A stretch of 64,000 nt of DNA from Paralithodes platypus (GCA_032716605.1 CM064485.1:36862658-36926657); one strand, 5' to 3'; counted from the first letter of the stretch, positions 32,935-44,629 are shown. Made by a program: numbers and translations. The notes: generated by a model from the letters alone, not told the origin.

Positions 32935-34563
32935 AACATTGATTTTGCTCTGCTAAAATCACTCAGGTGTCATTCATAGTGTCTTCCATACTGTAGTGTG
33001 AGTCTAACCTGTCGCTGGTGCATTAAATGATCGCCATTGAGTAGAAAAAACCCTCTGCATTTACGTTAACATTTCTACTGAAAGGGGAAAACTCCTGAGG
33101 TCTCATTCACGGCCAGCGACATAAACCTGGTGGTTAACCCACTTATTTTTACAGTGAAAACTAGTGGCTTTGCCCACTCATCTACAATGAACACACAATT
33201 AAGCTCAGCTAATGTCATGTAAAAAGAGATGTTGTGAGACACGGTTTAAATGAGGTATGTGAAGAAACAGTGTAAAAAAAAAATCGGCACAACTCTATGG
33301 ACTGCTGGGTATAAACATTTGTTTTGACTTGATGAGGGATCCTTGGGCGTAGTTTCTTGAGGGCCAGGATTCCTGCCGTGGGTTCTCCAATCTCCCGACG
33401 AACGCCTGGCTGACTCAGTACCTGTATAAAATTTGGAAGCGGCAGAATAAAAGCGAACAAACAACATTTCATCCCCTCCCCTCCCGTATTATATATCAAG
33501 CTACTTATTGTTGACTCCCTCTATCATCAGTCTCCCCACTATTTAACCCGACTTACGCCCCAGACCTCATTCAACGATGGCCTTCCCGAGTTTTCACCTG
33601 ATGCTGGCTAACAATATGCACTGTTGCTATTCACCTGCAGCACCCAGACTCTCCGCGAGCCTAAGCCGCGCCCCTGGCGACATCTGGCACCACCACACAC
33701 ATCCCACACTTTTCCCAAGTTTAAGCAGCATCGAGCCTCCTCTGACGCTCTCTCTCTCTGTCTCCTCTAACTTTTCCTATGGTCTTCCCTTTCTATCCCA
33801 ACCCTTGCTGCTACGCAATCCCTCACTTATTTAGAATTCGTCCTATCCAATGCTCGTTCCTCCCTCTCCCTCTTGTCCTTGACAAGGAACAACAGATTTT
33901 TAAGAGAGGAATAGAACAATCAAAGAAAACAAAAAAATCTCGCCCGACACACAACTGACCCATATAACTGAAACTGTCTAGATTTATGATACCGGAATAA
34001 GAGAAAGAACAACGACTCGGCCGGATTACAAACACTTCCCTCTATCCTTAAACTATCGATCACAGCACTTGCGTATGATGAACGAATTTAAAGGAAACTA
34101 TTCCACATAACACCTACTGCCTAAGATTTATGACACCGGAATAAGAGAAACAACAACGACTCAATCGGATTACAACACTTCCCTCTATCCTTAAACGATC
34201 GATCACAGCACTTGCGTATGACGAACGAAATTAAAGGAAACTATTCACATGGCATAAAATCACAGCGACAATCACAAAAAAAAAATCAACAGAGATCAAT
34301 TATAGACAAGCAAACAAAAATTATCGGACACAATTACTTCTCAAAGAGAATCGTAGAACTAAATATTATGAAACAATGTGGGGCGCGCGAGCGATGGGAA
34401 AAGGAATTCACTTGTTTACACAAGGAGGTTCACCGACGCTCCCAGGATGTGACTTGACCACGAGGGGAAAAAAAAAAACAAAATCTCCGCGTGGGGCTAC
34501 TTTTGTATGAACACAATTATACAACAAATCCTTCATTATCCCGTACATCTAAATCATAAACTG

Positions 34564-34581
34564 GTCCTGTCACGGTCGCCA
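34564..34581 (-). promoter_or_regulatory. Primer binding site, tRNA-Arg type
   Basis: Minus-strand TGGCGACCGTGACAGGAC, 2 nt after LTR 2. It is the complement of the tRNA-Arg(TCG) 3' end including CCA as I recall that tRNA. The second site (38053-38072) carries a 2-nt insertion. Confidence 0.85.
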
Positions 34582-34583
34582 CT

Positions 34584-36417
34584 TGTAATAGATCATGCCC
34601 GGTGCCAATTGTAATAGTAATCCTGTCCAGATCGCCAATTGTAATAGATCATAAGACTAATAGGTTACTGTAACACTTGCCCATTATCTAGGAAATAAAC
34701 CTATAATTGATAGTGTCGTTACTTTAGATCAAAAATAAACAAATATCCCTTGTGAAATTATGGCAACAAAAGTCCCAGAACATGCTATACATTTATATCT
34801 ATACTGACTCGATGCAGTAATATATTTGAAAAGAAAATTGCAGTTCCCAGCTTGCGGGATAATAGAGTACACAGATTTATTGTAATGATAGGTATATATT
34901 GATAATAATTATATTCTTAAAGTTAGTAAGAATTAAAGAAACAAACATTCCTACTAAAATGGTTTTATTGAATAGCGACACTGAAATTGCATTAATCAAA
35001 GAGACAATTTCATTCACACACTCAGCCACTCAATCTAACCCACTTATCTAATCCACTTACCTAAATACAATTACCCAGTATTATAACTACCCCTAAGATT
35101 ACCCCAAATCATTATACTGATTACTGCTTGTCACACGAAATCTCACATCAACCAACCCTTTAGTCTACTGTGTTACTGAAATCATCTAGCCCAGCAAATG
35201 ACCGCATGATCGAATAAGGTACGAGATTTTCCCACACTCACAGTACCCGTCAATCACACTCATCACTCTCTCTCTCTCTCACCTCCTCAGTTACGTGACT
35301 CGCTAGACTAATGAGAGTTGCCTAATTAAAGGGTCTCAAAACGGGCAGTACGACAAGTCCCTTCAAGCCGACCATCCTCTAACAGTTAACCATCACCCTC
35401 TGTGGGGTTGAGAGCTACGACAATCCTCTAGCGGTAACCATCACCCTCTGTGGGGTTAAGAGCTACGGCGTCACTCACATCCGCACACATCCACACACAC
35501 GTGACTCGCTAGACTAATGAGGGTTGCCTAATCAAAGGGTCTCAAAACGGGCAGTACGACAAGCCCTTCAAGCCGACTATCCTCTAGCGGTAACCATCAC
35601 CCTCTGTGGGGGCTAAGCGTTACGGCGTCACTCACCACACCCGCACACATCCACACACACCCCTGGCCACGTGCATAGCTAAATCAGTGGGATATCGCCG
35701 CAGGAGAACTATGTCGCCTTGGGCATCCCTAGCCTTTAGCAAGCCCTCTGTGGGGTCATGCTTACACCTGCCATTCTCGGCCATAGCATTAAGCTAATTC
35801 GGTCGGCGTCACAACCTTGGCCATGTGCACGGTCTGGCTCAGTCCTGGTGACTGGCCAACGCACACAAGCACACCACCACACATCACTCTCACCACCACA
35901 CATCACTCTGGATATCTCAATCAACGTTGACACTTGTCTAACTGAATTGGACTCACCTGATTATGGTTGAATTAGGGCACGAGGTGCCCTCGCAGCCCTG
36001 CCGACCCATTCATCGCGGGCACAACAAAATTGGACTATCTCGTTGGGGTCGGGCAGGAGCAGAATAAGGCCTGTCCTGGGCATTCCTGCCCCCTTTATAA
36101 CCTCGGTTTTCCCCTCCCCCATCACATTTTGAATTTGGTGCCAATGAAAAGACTGGACACTCCCTATGACCACGCCTACAACATGAACGCACACACACAT
36201 GTACGCGTAACGGCGGCCCACCCACGCTCACAAGCAAGAACGCACACACGCACACATGTACGCGAGGTGCCTAGCGGTACACAGGCCTATGCCTGTGCCT
36301 CCACCCCTCTTCTCTCCCTTTCTCTACAGCTGTTCCCGCCTCCCCAATTTTTCCCGCGCTCGAGAAATATAGCTAACCCTATAGTATATAATCACAGTCA
36401 CGGTCTGACCCGTGACA
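34584..36417 (-). repeat. LTR 2 (middle), 1834 bp
   Basis: Shared by both element units. Same ends as LTR 1, two-plus units of the 150-bp repeat. Confidence 0.9.
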
Positions 36418-38074
36418 TTCCCCCTACTAACATTGATTTTGCTCTGCTAAAATCACTCAGGTGTCATTCAGGGTGTCTTCCATACTGTGGTGTGAGTCTA
36501 ACCTGTCGCTGGTGCATTAAATGATCGCCCTTGAGTAGAAAAACCCCTCTGCATTTACGTTAAAATTTCTACTGAAAGGGGAAAACTCCTGAGGTCTCAT
36601 TCACGGCCAGCGACATAAACCTGTGGTTAACCCACTTATTTTTACAGTGAAAACTAGTGGCTTTGCCCACTCATTTACAATGAACACACAATTAAGCTCA
36701 GCTAATGTCATGTAAAAAGAGATGTTGTGAGACACGGTTTACATGAGGTATGTGAAGAAACAGTGTAAAAAAAAAAAATCGGCTCAACTCTATGGACTGC
36801 TGGGTATAAACATTTGTTTTGACTTGATGAGGGATCCTTGGGCGTAGTTTCTTGAGGGCCAGGATTCCTGCCGTGGGTTCTCCAATCTCCCGACGAACGC
36901 CTGGCTGACTCAGTACCTGTATAAAATTTGGAAGCGGCAGAATAAAAGCGAACAAACAACATTTCATCCCCTCCCTTCCCGTATTATATATCACGCTACT
37001 TATTGTTGACTCCCTCTATCATCAGTCTCCCCACTATTTAACCCGACTTACGCCCCAGACCTCATTCAACGATGGCCTTCCCGAGTTTTCACCTGATGCT
37101 GGCTAACAATATGCACTGTTGCTATTCACCTGCAGCACCCAGACTCTCCGCGAGCCTAAGCCGCGCCCCTGGCGACATCTGGCACCACCACACACATCCC
37201 ACACTTTTCCCAAGTTTAAGCAGCATCGAGCCTCCTCTGACGCTCTCTCTCTGTCTCCTCTAACTTTTCCTATGGTCTTCCCTTTCTATCCCAACCCTTG
37301 CTGCTACGCAATCCCTCACTTATTTAGAATTCGTCCTAACCAATGCTCGTTCCTCCCTCTCCCTCTTGTCCTTGGCAAGGAACAACAGATTTTTAAGAGA
37401 GGAATAGAATAATCAAAGCAAAAAAAAACCAAATCTCGCCCGACACACAACTGACCCATATAACAGAAACTGTCTAGATTTCTGATACCGAAATAAGAGA
37501 AAGAACAACGACTCGGCCGGATTACAAACACTTCCCTCTATCCTTAAACGATCGATCACAGCACTTGCGTATGATGAACGAATTTAAAGGAAACTATTCC
37601 ACATAACACCTACTGCCTAAGATTTATGACACCGGAATAAGAGAAACAACGACTCAATCGGATTACAACACTTCCCTCTATCCTTAAACGATCGATCACA
37701 GCACTTGCGTATGATGAACGAAATTAAAGGAAACTATTCACATAGCATAAAATCACAGCGACAATCACACAAAAAAATCAACAGAGATCAATTATAGACA
37801 CGCAAACAAAAATTATCGGACACAATTACTTCTCAAAGAGAATCGTAGAACTAAATATTATGAAACAATGTGGGGCGCGCGAGCGATGGGAAAAGGAATT
37901 CACTTGTTTACACAAGGAGGTTCACCGACGCTCCCAGGATGTGACTTGACCACAAGGGGAAAGAAAAAAATTACTCCGCGTGGGGCTACTTTTGTATGAA
38001 CACAATTTTACAATCTATCCTTCATTATCCCGTACATCTACATCAGAAACTGGTCCTGTATCACGGTCGCCACT
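36418..38074 (-). repeat. Non-coding internal region 2 of the LTR array
   Basis: 1657 bp, closely matching internal region 1, including the 144-bp duplication (37477-37620, 37621-37745). No coding sequence. Confidence 0.85.
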
Positions 38075-39859
38075 TGTAATAGATCATGCCCGGTGCCAAT
38101 TGTAATAGTAATCCTGTCCAGATCGCCAATTGTAATAGATCATAAGACTAATAGGTTACTGTAAACACTTGCCCATTATCTAGGAAATAAACCTATAATT
38201 GATAGTGTCGTTACTTTAGATCAAAAATAGACAAATATCCCTTGTGAAATTATGGCAACAAAAGTCCCAGAACATGCTATACATTTATATCTATACTGAC
38301 TCGATGCAGTAATATATTTGAAAAGAAAATTGCAGTTCCCAGCTTGCGGGATAATAGAGTACACGGATTTATTGTAATGATAGGTATATATTGATAATAA
38401 TTATATTCTTAAAGTTAGTAAGAATTAAAGAAACAAACATTCCTACTAAAATGGTTTTATTGAATAGCGACACTGAAATTGCATTTATCAAAGAGACAAT
38501 TTCATTCACACACTCAGCCACTCAATCTAACCCACTTATCTAATCCACTTACCTAAATACAATTACCCAGTATTATAACTACCCCTAAGATTACCCCAAA
38601 TCATTATACTGATTACTGCTTGTCACACGAAATCTCACATCAACCAACCCTTTAGTCTACTGTGTTACTGAAATCGTCTAGCCCAGCAAATGACCCGCAT
38701 GATCGAATAAGGTACGAGATTTTCCCACACTCACAGTACCCGTCAATCACACTCATCACTCTCTCTCTCTCTCACCTCCTCAGTTACGTGACTCGCTAGA
38801 CTAATGAGAGTTGCCTAATTAAAGGGTCTCAAAACGGCAGTGCGACAAGTCCTTCAAGCCGACACTCCTCTAGCGTTAACCATCACCCTCTGTGGGGTTA
38901 AGATGCTACGGCGTCACTCACACATCCGCACACATCCACACACACGTGACTCGCTAGACTAATGAGGGTTGCCTAATCAAAGGGTCTCAAAACGGGCAGT
39001 ACGACAAGCCCTTCAAGCCGACTATCCTCTAGCGGTAACCTCATCCTCTGTGGGGTTAAGCGTTACGGCGTCACTCACCACACCCGCACACATCCACACA
39101 CACCCCTGGCCACGTGCATTGCTAAATCAGTGGGATATCGCCGCAGGAGAACTATGTCGCCTTGGGCATCCCTAGCCTTTAGCAAGCCCTCTGTGGGGTC
39201 ATGCTTACACCTGCCATTCTCGGCCATAGCATTAAGCTAATTCGGTCGGCGTCACAACCTTGGCCATGTGCACGGTCTGGCTCAGTCCTGGTGACTGGCC
39301 AACGCACACAAGCACACCACCACACATCACTCTCACCACCACACATCACTCTGGATATCTCAATCAACGTTGACACTTGTCTAACTGAATTGGACTCACC
39401 TGATTATGGTTGAATTAGGGCACGAGGTGCCCTCGCAGCCCTGCCGACCCATTCATCGCGGGCACAACAAATTGGACTATCTCGTTGGGGTCGGGCAGGA
39501 GCAGAATAAGGCCTGTCCTGGGCATTCCTGCCCCCTTTATAACCTCGGTTTTCCCCTCCCCCATCACATTTTGAATTTGGTGCCAATGAAAAGACTGGAC
39601 ACTCCCTATGACCACGCCTACAACATAAACGCACACACACATGTACGCGTAACGGCGGCCCACCCACGCTCACAAGCAAGAACGCACACACGCACACATG
39701 TACGCGAGGTGCCTAGCGGTACACAGGCCTATGCCTGTGCCTCCACCCCTCTTCTCTCCCTTTCTCTACAGCTGTTCCCGCCTCCCCAATTTTTCCCGCG
39801 CTCGAGAAATATAGCTAACCCTATAGTATATAATCACAGTCACGGTCTGACCCGTGACA
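38075..39859 (-). repeat. LTR 3 (5'-most on minus), 1785 bp
   Basis: The upstream LTR in element orientation. It ends abruptly against the truncated CR1-like LINE at 39862. Confidence 0.9.
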
Positions 39860-39861
39860 TT

Positions 39862-40680
39862 ATGCTTAAAGCTTTCAACTGTTTCTGAGCTAATTACTGT
39901 TCTGGGCAGTGCATTCCACATGTTAACAACTCTATTTCCAAACCAGTGCTTTCCTATATCTTTCCTAAATCTAAACTTATCTAACTTGAAACCATTTGAG
40001 CGGGTTATGTCGCCGTTCTTTAGCTTTAATACCTCATCTATATCGCCCTTATTTAAACCTTTTATCCATTTAAATACCTCTATCATGTCTCCCCTACATC
40101 TTCGTCTCTAGTGAGTGCAGGCCTAAGACTTTCAACCTCTCCTCATACGATAAATTTCTAATATTATGTATCTTTTTGGTAATTCTTCTTTGGACTGCCT
40201 CTAAAGGGTCGATATCCATTCTATAATAAGGGCACCAAAATTGAACAGCATAGTCTAAATGGCGTCTTACTAGAGCTAAGTATAGTTTTAAGAAAAACTT
40301 CAGCAGTCCTGTTGCTAACACTCTCAGATATGAATCCTAGAATTCTATGTGCCCTATTCCTAACACTTATACACTGTTTTCTGGGTTTCAGATCATTACT
40401 AATGAGCACCCCCAGATCCTTCTCCAATTCTACATTGTCTAGTTTGTATTTTGCATCTAAATTACGATTTTCAATCCTTAATACCTTACATTTGTCTACA
40501 TTGAAACTCATCTGCCAATTTATGGACCACTCGTGCAAGTGATCGAGATAATTTTGAAGACATTCCCTGTCGCTAGCTGACTCTATTATCCTACCTATTT
40601 TAGTATCATCAGCAAATTTACTGATCCTACTCTTTATGCCTGAGTCAAGATCATTTATGTAGATAATAATATTTAGAACA
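39862..40680 (-). mobile_element. CR1-like LINE of a related subfamily, truncated at both ends
   Basis: Minus-strand RT: IIYINDLDSGIKSRISKFAD, then DTKIGRIIESASDREC (FADD box), HEWSINWQMSFNVDKCKVLR, EKDLGVLISNDLKPRKQCIS, then frameshift to AVQFWCPYYRMDIDPLEAVQ and DITRSNGFKLDKFRFRKDIG. It differs from the main CR1 family at many residues. The 3' end is lost at the LTR junction, the 5' end at a dispersed repeat. Confidence 0.85.
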
Positions 40681-40855
40681 GTACAAAGGAGTACAAAGGA
40701 AATAAAGCTACAACAGATCCAGCGACCCCTCAAGGCTGCTTGGCCTCCAAAACACTGATGGCCAAGTGCCCAAACAGTACCGGTGGTTTAGGGTGGGTAA
40801 GGGAAAAATGGAAAGGTAAGACTGCCAGGGACAAATATGCGTGGCAGGATTTGGA
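40681..40855 (+). repeat. Dispersed GTACAAAGG repeat, copy 2
   Basis: GTACAAAGGAAATAAAGC, GCGACCCCTCAAGGCTGC, CCTCCAAAACACTGATGG, GGTTTAGGGTGGGTAAGG, ending near GCGTGGCAG. It matches 44137-44283 throughout. No pol III boxes noticed; class unknown. Confidence 0.75.
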
Positions 40856-41240
40856 GATATTAGTAGGGTACAGTAAGTAATATAATAAGAGTAAATGTAA
40901 CAGTAATGGGTTAATAATCTTCATATCCCAAGAGATTGGTCGTGGAATCCACACACCCCTTCTTCTTCTGGGGTCGACCTAAGAACATTAATAACATCCT
41001 CACGACGTATACAGACTAAACACACATAACAAAGCCACTCCAACAGCTTCCTCTCTCTCCAACACCCCTTCTCCCCTCTCTACACGCTTTGGAAAAATAG
41101 GAAAAGTAGAATGTAAGAAATAAGGTGCATTTGCAAAGGCTTATCCCTCAATACTTCATCTGATCATACTACGGTCCTCTGTTAATCTAGGAACCCCAAC
41201 CATTCATACCGACCTGTTTTGTCTGTGTTTTATCCATTCG
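40856..41240. other. No recognisable gene
   Basis: AT-rich to mixed sequence, no protein-like frame and no clear repeat apart from edges. Confidence 0.4.
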
Positions 41241-41450
41241 GCCCCATTCAGCTTTCTGTTTTAAGACGTTTCTCCCCATTCAGGTAACGATTTTTTCCTG
41301 GCGAGCGAGAGCGAGCCATCATTGTATGGAGAAATCAGGTTTCGCCAGAGACATTTTTCTACCGAAAATTGTACAAATTATGCCAAATATAATCCAAATT
41401 TAGCTGGCTTGCTATCGCTCGCCAAGTGTAAATCGACACCTGGATTAAGT
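41240..41450 (+). repeat. Module X repeat, copy 1
   Basis: CCCCATT and TTTTAAGACG units, then TTTTTTCCTGGCGAGCGAG, AGCGAGCC and TTTTTCTACCGAAAATTGTA. The same order is found at 44630-44840 and 54573-54730, and inverted at 43745-43885 and 56036-56180. Non-coding. Confidence 0.7.
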
Positions 41451-41469
41451 GTCTGGCAAACAGAGTGTG

Positions 41470-41918
41470 TGTGTGTGTACTTACTCTAGTTGTATTGCGG
41501 GAGTGAGCATGCTCGCTATTTCCCGCCTCCTATATGTGTAGATGTTATATGTATCGTTGGAATGGCTATGGATGTGTGTGTAGTCTGTATTTTTAGCCAA
41601 TTGGCGACATCGGAAACGAAGGCTTAGGGTGGATCTGTATGGTACCATTCTCACTATAGACGGTACCGTCTCGCCCGAAGGCTTAGGTAGCCATCAGCTT
41701 AGGTGAACCATATGATACCCATCTCGCCTTGTACCATTTTTGCCAACCCCAGATGGGACGTCACATCGTCGTCCACTTATTCCAGGTACCTATTTACAGC
41801 TAGGTGAACTGAGGCTAACACATGAAAGGAGACAAGCCCAATTTGTCTCCGCCCGGCCGGGGATTGAACCCCCGACCCCTCGTGTGTGAGACGAGAGCTC
41901 TACCTACTAGGCTACGGG

Positions 41919-41919
<1 letters not shown>
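41470..41919 (-). mobile_element. tRNA-derived SINE
   Basis: The minus-strand 5' end is a tRNA-like head (41851-41919). The body contains CACCTAGCTGTAAATAGGTA, GACGGTACCGTC and CCAATTGGCTAAAAATACAG, and the 3' end runs into (AC)n. Parts of the body recur at 47260-47354 and 49420-49518, showing dispersal. Confidence 0.75.
41851..41919 (-). other. tRNA-Val-like head of the SINE
   Basis: Starts GCCCGTAGCCTAGTAGG. The A box (TAGCCTAGTAGG) and B box (GGTTCAATCCC) fit pol III promoters. The anticodon stem CTCGT/ACGAG with loop CTCACAC would give anticodon CAC (Val). The acceptor stem pairs in only five of seven positions and the sequence leads straight into the SINE body, so I read it as a SINE promoter rather than a working tRNA gene. 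Confidence 0.65.
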
Positions 41920-41920
<1 letters not shown>

Positions 41921-41953
<33 letters not shown>

Positions 41954-42130
41954 TAGTCAGACTTTCCGTGTACTTGACGTGTGTGTACCTTTTTATATCT
42001 ATGCGCATACTCGTTTATGATCGTTGCGTGTGTGTATGTGTACCTTTTTATACCTATGTGCATACGGGGTTATGGCTGTTGCGTGTGGACGTGGTTTGTG
42101 TGTACGTGCGATTGTGTATGTAGTTATGTG
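41921..42130. repeat. (GT)n microsatellite and GT-rich flank
   Basis: Pure (GT)n at 41921-41952, then interrupted GTGTGTAC sequence to about 42130. A 66-codon frame here is only the repeat translated. Confidence 0.9.
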
Positions 42131-42293
42131 TATGTACTAATGTAGTCACGTGTACACTCTATGCCACCCCGTAATATCCGAAGCTACCTTGACTGGTATC
42201 AATATCTTCCCACGAATGGGCCGAACGTCATAAAATCTAAAAACCAATGAGGCTAAACACGAGGGAGAAGGGTTGCCGGTTCACGGCTGTACG

Positions 42294-42720
42294 TACGGTG
42301 GCGCTAATAAGTCATGTCCCAGCTGTCATTACGTTTGGCTCGCTCTGTGCTGTATTTATGTCTGTCAGATGTTGAATAGGGTGAGTAAGTGTAGGAACAT
42401 GTGTGTATATCTCACTTGAAATGAATAAATCAAGTTTAGATATTGCTGATACCAATTATTGATCAATATATACTTGGTGCCGAGACATCACTATTAGGCC
42501 GATTGTACAATCGGCCTAATAAGTGATGTCTCGGCACCAAGTATGTTTTGATCTTTAATTAGTTTCAGCAATATCTAAGCTTTATTTCTTCATATCAAGT
42601 GGAATATACAAACATGTTCCTATACTTACCCTCCCTATTCAACATCTGACTGACATTAATACAGCACAGAGAAAGCCAAACGTAATGACAGCTGGGACAT
42701 GACTTATTAGCGCGACCGTA
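42294..42720. mobile_element. 427-bp palindromic MITE bounded by TA
   Basis: Two arms of about 213 bp form an inverted repeat whose exact centre is GGCCGATTGTACAATCGGCC (42497-42516). Outer ends read CGGTGGCGCTAATAAGTCAT and, reversed, CGGTCGCGCTAATAAGTCAT. TA flanks both ends. CTAATAAGTxATGTC occurs at the outer and the inner end of each arm, so each arm looks like a unit with its own inverted ends. Non-coding. TA bounds suggest a Tc1/mariner-related mobiliser. Confidence 0.8.
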
Positions 42721-42775
42721 CAGTCGAAGGAAAATGAGTATCGTTGAATATGGAGTGTATTTTCTTGAACGCTAG

Positions 42776-42905
42776 TTTTTTTTTCTATGTGAATGAGTGA
42801 GACAAACGGCAAAACTGCCTGTGACGAGTGCCTCCCCAAGAGTTGAATGAGTGACAGGGCCAACATCAAGGAATTAACAGTGGAGCCAAAATGCCTGGAC
42901 ACATG
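42776..42905 (-). mobile_element. LINE-C-family 3' end (probable)
   Basis: Read on minus it ends CTCACTCATTCACATAG followed by an A-run. The same wording (GTGAATGAGxGAGACAAA on plus) follows the T-run at the LINE-C 3' end (13920). Related sequence is at 43382-43450 and 45050-45125. Attribution is by this short match only. Confidence 0.45.
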
Positions 42906-42967
42906 GAGTTATATTATAAGTAATATGACCATTTAACTGTCAGTAGCGTGCATAATGCCTCTTCTAC

Positions 42968-42978
42968 AGAGAGAGAGA

Positions 42979-43066
<88 letters not shown>
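42968..43066. repeat. (GA)n microsatellite
   Basis: About 100 bp of GA with one TGGA interruption. The Ser/Leu-rich frame read through it on minus is spurious. A G-rich tract follows at 43190-43290 with no gene. Confidence 0.95.
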
Positions 43067-43070
<4 letters not shown>

Positions 43071-43570
43071 ATACGATAAATACATATCAAATAAATATAA
43101 ATATGTAAATAGTTTAATCTTACCTCTTCCGTAGGTGCCCTTAATATGTGGGGTGACTACTGAGAAGGCTGAGAAGGCTGAGACGGGCGTGAGGGGGCAG
43201 TGGGTGGGGGGACATGGGGGGCGAGGGTGGGGGGGTCCCTCCATAGCACACTCTGAAACAATGGGGAGAGGGGTAGAGGGGGTTAGTAGGGGGCAACACA
43301 GGTAGATTAATTTTATAGCCAGAAATAATGATATAGAAAGCAACATTATTTGTATATATTATATTTATTTATTTTTGCTGTGTATGAAGGAGACAAAAGG
43401 CAAGGCTGCCTGTAACAAGTGTCTCTCCCAAAGTTGAAAGAGTGATAGTCGCTATATATTTAGTTTTCTTCGGTGAATTGGAAAAAAGGTGTGGTGTCCA
43501 TGTTTAATATAATTAAAATATAGTTAAAATAACAATAGCCTATTTGTGAATAGAAGCAATGGAAGAGGTG

Positions 43571-43628
43571 AAACATAAGAACATAAGAAAATGGGAGTGT
43601 GCAGAAAGCCGATTGGCCTAAGCAAGGC
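43571..43628 (-). mobile_element. 58-bp CR1 3' tail insertion
   Basis: Only the last 58 bp of the CR1 family (minus orientation: CGGCTTTCTGCACACTCC, CATTTTCTTATGTTCTTATG). AGAGGTG lies on both sides (43564-43570, 43629-43635), a 7-bp target duplication. Confidence 0.85.
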
Positions 43629-43744
43629 AGAGGTGTGGGAAACATGTGTGGGAAAACTTACATTATTATTGCATTTATATTTAATATCGATGTTCACGGC
43701 TCCAACTTCCTTATAGCCTGAAACTCGCAAGTGGTCAATTTACC

Positions 43745-44090
43745 GTCATAGGCTAGGCTATGGAGTCGCATTCCTTGCGAGCGATAGTGAGCCAGCATTG
43801 TTTGGAGAAGACATAAATGCTGGCTCGCTACCGCTCGTCAGGAAAATATTGACACCTGGATGGGGGTAAACGTCTTAAAACAGTGGGTTGAACCCCGAAT
43901 GGATGGCCAAAGAGAGAAAAAAAAGAGAGGTGTTGACGGACATGGACGCGACACTGGCCTGAAACACATGTCCTTCTCCCCCCCCCCCCTTTCCATCAAT
44001 CCAGTCTTGTCCCGTCCCTCCCCCCCCCCCCCCCCTTCTCTCCTGCTACTTATTCTAGGTGACGAGAGAGAGAGAGAGAGAGAGAGAGAA
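43745..44090 (-). repeat. Modules X (inverted) and Z
   Basis: 43745-43885 is module X in reverse (GGCTCGCTACCGCTCG, CGTCTTAAAACAG). 43907-44062 (module Z: GACATGGACGCGACACTG, CTGAAACACATGTC, C-runs, CCATCAATCCAGTCTTGTCC) has an inverted counterpart at 56700-56869. (GA)n follows at 44063-44089. Non-coding. Confidence 0.65.
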
Positions 44091-44136
44091 GGGTATAGGA
44101 TATTCTACGACGTGGCATAAATGGTAGAGAGAGAGT

Positions 44137-44283
44137 ACAAAGGAAATCAAGCAACAACAAGTCTAGTGACCCTTCTAGGCTGCTTGTCCTCCAAAACACT
44201 GAGGATCGTGTTCAAACAGTGGTTTAGAGTGGGTAAGGAAACAATGGAAAGGAAACTACTGCCCTGGAACTAATGTCCGTGGC
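44137..44283 (+). repeat. Dispersed GTACAAAGG repeat, copy 3
   Basis: GTACAAAGGAAATCAAGC to GTCCGTGGCAG, colinear with 40681-40855, and embedded in (GA)n on both sides. The following stretch to 44630 has no gene. Confidence 0.75.
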
Positions 44284-44629
44284 AGAGAGAGAGAGAGAGA
44301 GACTATAGTCTATTCCTTATAAGTAGGCCAAAACCCTTTGAGTACCAGCGACGTGTGTTATAAATGTATTCTACATGTAGTTAGACAATAGTAAGCAGCT
44401 TAGGAAGGATCTGTGGTAGTTAGGTTAAATGGGTTGGGTGAGGCAATTTGAAGCCTTAATATTGCTAAAGAGGTCCTACCTAAGCTGAATAAAATCATCT
44501 AACATTTGCCATACTATGATAAAGGATGTCCATGGTACTGAACGGGTTAAGGGGCCAGTGGCTGGTTTGTTAACGGGAGATTTCCACCTGGAGGATTTTT
44601 TCTTGACCCCTTTCTCCCTCATGTTTAGC

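Larger units (their letters stand above)
32923..34583 (-). repeat. Non-coding internal region 1 of the LTR array
   Basis: 1661 bp between LTRs 1 and 2. It includes a 144-bp tandem duplication (33981-34124, 34125-34252) beginning GATTTATGATACCGGAATAA. No gag or pol residue is recognisable on either strand. Confidence 0.85.
31006..39859 (-). mobile_element. Tandem LTR array of a non-autonomous LTR retrotransposon (LARD-like)
   Basis: Structure on the minus strand: LTR, internal, LTR, internal, LTR. LTRs begin TGTCACGGGTC and end CTATTACA (TG...CA). Behind an upstream LTR lies AG then TGGCGACCGTGACAGGAC, complementary to a tRNA-Arg 3' end. Before a downstream LTR lies AGTAGGGGGGAA, a polypurine tract. 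Internals of about 1.66 kb contain no protein-like frame. The copies look about 97-98% alike by eye. No target duplication (TAGAG left, TTATG right). Short frames inside are chance. Confidence 0.9.

Noticed and set aside
33577..33834. Gag-like ORF in the LTR-array internal region
   Set aside because: The plus-strand frame is opposite to the element, short, and has no Gag motif; minus-strand frames are also not protein-like.
41851..41919. Functional tRNA-Val(CAC) gene
   Set aside because: Acceptor stem mismatches and direct continuation into a dispersed body point to a SINE head.
42933..43346. Leu/Ser-rich 137-codon protein
   Set aside because: It is the translation of a (GA)n microsatellite.
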